Assembly: GCA_030247885.1 (NCBI GenBank)
Contig: JAPDRO010000014.1
Span: 1-64,000, forward strand
Reading direction: 5' to 3'
Length of the DNA stretch: 64,000 nt
Origin: Taxawa tesnikishii (nom. ined.)
Lineage: Eukaryota; Ascomycota; Dothideomycetes; Dothideales
Positions 61,890-64,000 of the stretch are shown here, piece by piece; the stretch's first letter is position 1; each line of letters opens with the position of its first letter. The position numbers and the translations under genes are program-made. The notes beneath the pieces are model-generated. The model saw only the letters and a list, made by a program, of their open reading frames with translations. It was not told the DNA's origin and searched no databases.

Positions 61890-62971
61890 CACGAACGATC
61901 ACAGCTCAGTCTTGTCGTGGACGAATGTTAACCCAGAGCAGGCTGATATAAAAATGCATCATTGACTAGAGGTGAATGTGTCGTCTTAAGACCGTCCCTC
62001 CACCAGCTTTGCTACTCGTGCACAGCTTGTGCCGGCAGGCAAATAAAATGAATCGCGTACGCCCCCATGTGGGCCACAATCAACTCAAGCTTGGATGTGG
62101 AGTCACCAGTGACCTCACCTCTCCTATCCTGCGCATTCACTCGCTCTTCTAGTCATACTTGAAGCCCTGCTATATTCGTTGGAGGCATCTTAGTGGTTGG
62201 ACATCACTCCGCGTGTATCCAAAGGGGAAGACACATATACTATCCCAACATGACCTTCAAATCTTAGTGCATTTTTAAGGTTGAACCTTGAGTTGTAGAA
62301 GCACCACAAACGGGATGGTCGATATGCCCCCAGTAGTGCAATGATGGCTTTTCTAAAAGGAAATATAGGGATAGATTGCAGGACTCAATGGCGCGACTTG
62401 TTGAGTTGTCTGGAAACGAGATGTCAGGATGTTGGTATCGCGAACTGCTATGCGACCCCACATTTATTTACGTTGAGGTCCGAAAGCGCCACTTTTTGTT
62501 CATCTAATATCGGCGAGGCACACCAACATATAGTAGTCTGAAGAAGGTAGGGTTCCAAGCGCCTTGGCAATCTAGATCCCTAGGGTGTATCCATGTGACT
62601 GAAGCTACTAGGTTCACTAGTATCTCTAGCTAGTCGTCTACCTTACATAGCTAAGGTAGCGTCTTCCTTCCGAAGGGTCTAAACCTAGATACTTGCCGTG
62701 CGCGTAAGGGCGAGACACTTAGGACTTTCTAGAGTCGGGAGTAATCTAAATGCCTTTAACTCGTATCCTATGAGGTCTGAGATCTAAGGGACTAAGGACG
62801 TCACTTTAGATCTTTCGGTGCCGTCTTTACTTCTCCCTTTTATTCTTTTTATAGTACGGATCTAATATAACTATTTATAGTTATTACTACGGCAAAAGAT
62901 ATTATCCTAGCGACTCTACTTCTATATTTTTATATACTTTCTTAGTTATATACTTATATAACTAAAGTATC
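61890..62971. other. Intergenic region, no gene recognised
   Basis: Holds the promoter of the large secreted-protein gene. Composition is normal to about 62830, then AT-rich. I see no tRNA or convincing reading frame. Confidence 0.6.
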
Positions 62972-63138
62972 TGTTACAAGATGACAGCCGCCTAGTCCGG
63001 ATAGACAGTCATGTGACCTGTCAAGCCAAGCGGGGAATCTCTTTGTCTCCTAGCTGCCGTTATAGATAGCTCAATCAATTAACAAGTCACGGTTAGTTCT
63101 ACCACATGTTTAGTCATAGTTGAGCACTCAGTTTAACT
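62972..63138. mobile_element. Solo-LTR-like element, copy 1 (167 bp), hardly RIP-mutated
   Basis: Starts TGTTACAAGATGACAGCC and ends AGTTTAACT, with a perfect 5-bp target duplication GTATC (62967-62971 and 63139-63143). Size and a 5-bp duplication suit a solo LTR or a TRIM-like unit. There is no internal region, so the superfamily is open. It looks whole and is little mutated compared with copy 2, so it is young or escaped RIP. Confidence 0.65.
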
Positions 63139-63158
63139 GTATCTTATAAAACTAAATA

Positions 63159-64000
63159 ATATATTTTATTACTAAGTAGCTACTATTACTAAATAGCTAC
63201 TTCTTACTAATATTATAACTATTATAAACTATTACCTTTATACTATAATACTATATAAAAATATACTCTAGTTTATAGTATTATTTAAAAGTATTACTAT
63301 TATTTATATTTACTATTTCTATAATATAAGTATATATATTATAAATAGTCTTACTATAATATTTATAGTACTTTTATATATACTTTCTTTATAAGTTATT
63401 TAGTAGTTTTCTTATTATTACTATTCTTTTTAATTATTAAATCTATTATAAGATAATAGTCGCCTAGTTCGAATAGATAGTTATATAACTTATTAAGTTA
63501 AGTAGGGAATTTCTTTGTCTCTTAGCTACCGTTATAAATAGCTTAATTAATTAATAAGTTATAGTTAGTCTTATTATATATTTAATTATAGTTAAGTACT
63601 TAGTTTAACTAAATCTTATATATTACTTACTATTAGACTCTTATCTATTTAAATATACTTTCTTTTATAGTTATATTACTTTATTAATACTTTAATTAAC
63701 TTTTAAAGACTTATAATTTCCCTTATTTATAACTTTAATTTATAACTTATAATAACTATACCTTTAGTAAGTAAATTATAACTTATAAAAGAAGTAAAAT
63801 AAGTAAATTCTTATATAATTATATACGCTTATAAACTAGTACTATTTACGTCTTTATTTCCTTTAAATTAACTAGTATTTTAGACTCTTATAAGGCAACT
63901 TTTAATAGTATAAGTATTAGTATATAAAGTATTAAATTAAGCTTTAATAGTACTTACTTTAAGTTATAAGAAACTAATTTAATACCTTTAAAGCTTACTA
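63159..64000 (-). mobile_element. Pogo-like DNA transposon J, family G/H, runs past the window end
   Basis: Begins ATATATTTTATTAC after a TA and follows the reverse-oriented sequence of element H (26509 onward), so the transposase is on the minus strand and the 3' end comes first. Interrupted at 63439-63615 by solo-LTR-like copy 2. RIP-mutated throughout; the other end lies beyond 64000. Confidence 0.8.
63444..63610. mobile_element. Solo-LTR-like element, copy 2 (167 bp), inserted in element J
   Basis: Same length and order as copy 1 (62972-63138) with RIP-type differences throughout, flanked by a perfect 5-bp duplication AAATC (63439-63443 and 63611-63615). Removing it leaves J collinear with H. 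It is an older insertion than copy 1, made before RIP acted on this block. Confidence 0.7.

Noticed and set aside
62540-62840. Possible tRNA or SINE in the distal intergenic region
   Set aside because: I could not fold a tRNA or find box A/B pairs; left as intergenic.

Overview
The window is a left chromosome end of a filamentous ascomycete (Pezizomycotina; a dothideomycete is my guess from gene style, at low confidence). It opens with CCCTAA-type telomere repeats. Genes have 39-61 bp introns with GT..AG ends and CTGAC-like branch sites. Long AT-rich blocks have almost no CpA or TpG, which is the mark of repeat-induced point mutation (RIP). The sequence alternates between gene islands of ordinary base composition and RIP-flattened transposon blocks.

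Layout. 1-1438: telomere, ACTC microsatellite, pyrimidine-rich subtelomere and a 24-bp minisatellite. 1439-5872 (-): telomere-linked RecQ-type helicase with an OrsD-like zinc-finger N-terminus. 5873-10190: a transposon tail, a 523-bp direct repeat and Fot1/pogo copy A. 10.2-12.76 kb: a carboxylesterase gene. 12.8-19.1 kb: Fot1 copy B and another pogo-like element (F). 19.4-23.1 kb: an alpha/beta hydrolase (-), a 5'-incomplete pseudokinase (+) and a membrane-protein gene cut by Fot1 copy C. 23.1-32.6 kb: nested pogo/Fot1 elements (C, G with H inside it, D inside a further pogo-like remnant). 32.6-34.8 kb: a small island with an MFS transporter fragment and a GT90 glycosyltransferase, both broken mostly by RIP-type stops. 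34.8-36.6 kb: Fot1 copy E. 36.8-51.2 kb: one about 14.3-kb element with inverted ends, a Plavaka-type transposase remnant and a very long ORF remnant with helicase-like motifs. 51.4-53.6 kb (-): a broken multi-pass membrane protein gene. 54.3-55.2 kb (+): a possible SUKH/Knr4-like gene. 55.6-61.9 kb (-): a large secreted multidomain protein gene (SGNH esterase, FG-GAP repeats, NucA/NucB-like nuclease). 62-64 kb: a solo-LTR-like element and a pogo-like element that carries a second LTR-like copy and runs out of the window.

Two themes stand out. First, the elements are layered and share a TIR start (ACGT..., TA target site) and a length near 1,847 bp, so their order of arrival can be read. Second, the three genes towards the window ends (helicase, SUKH-like, SGNH/FG-GAP) are interrupted almost entirely by single-base losses in homopolymers, and many telomere units are one C short. 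That fits sequence undercalling better than biological decay, in contrast to the RIP-type stops in the 32.6-34.8 kb pseudogenes. I see no operon-like cooperation; the non-transposon genes are typical accessory or secreted functions of subtelomeres. All reading was by eye.
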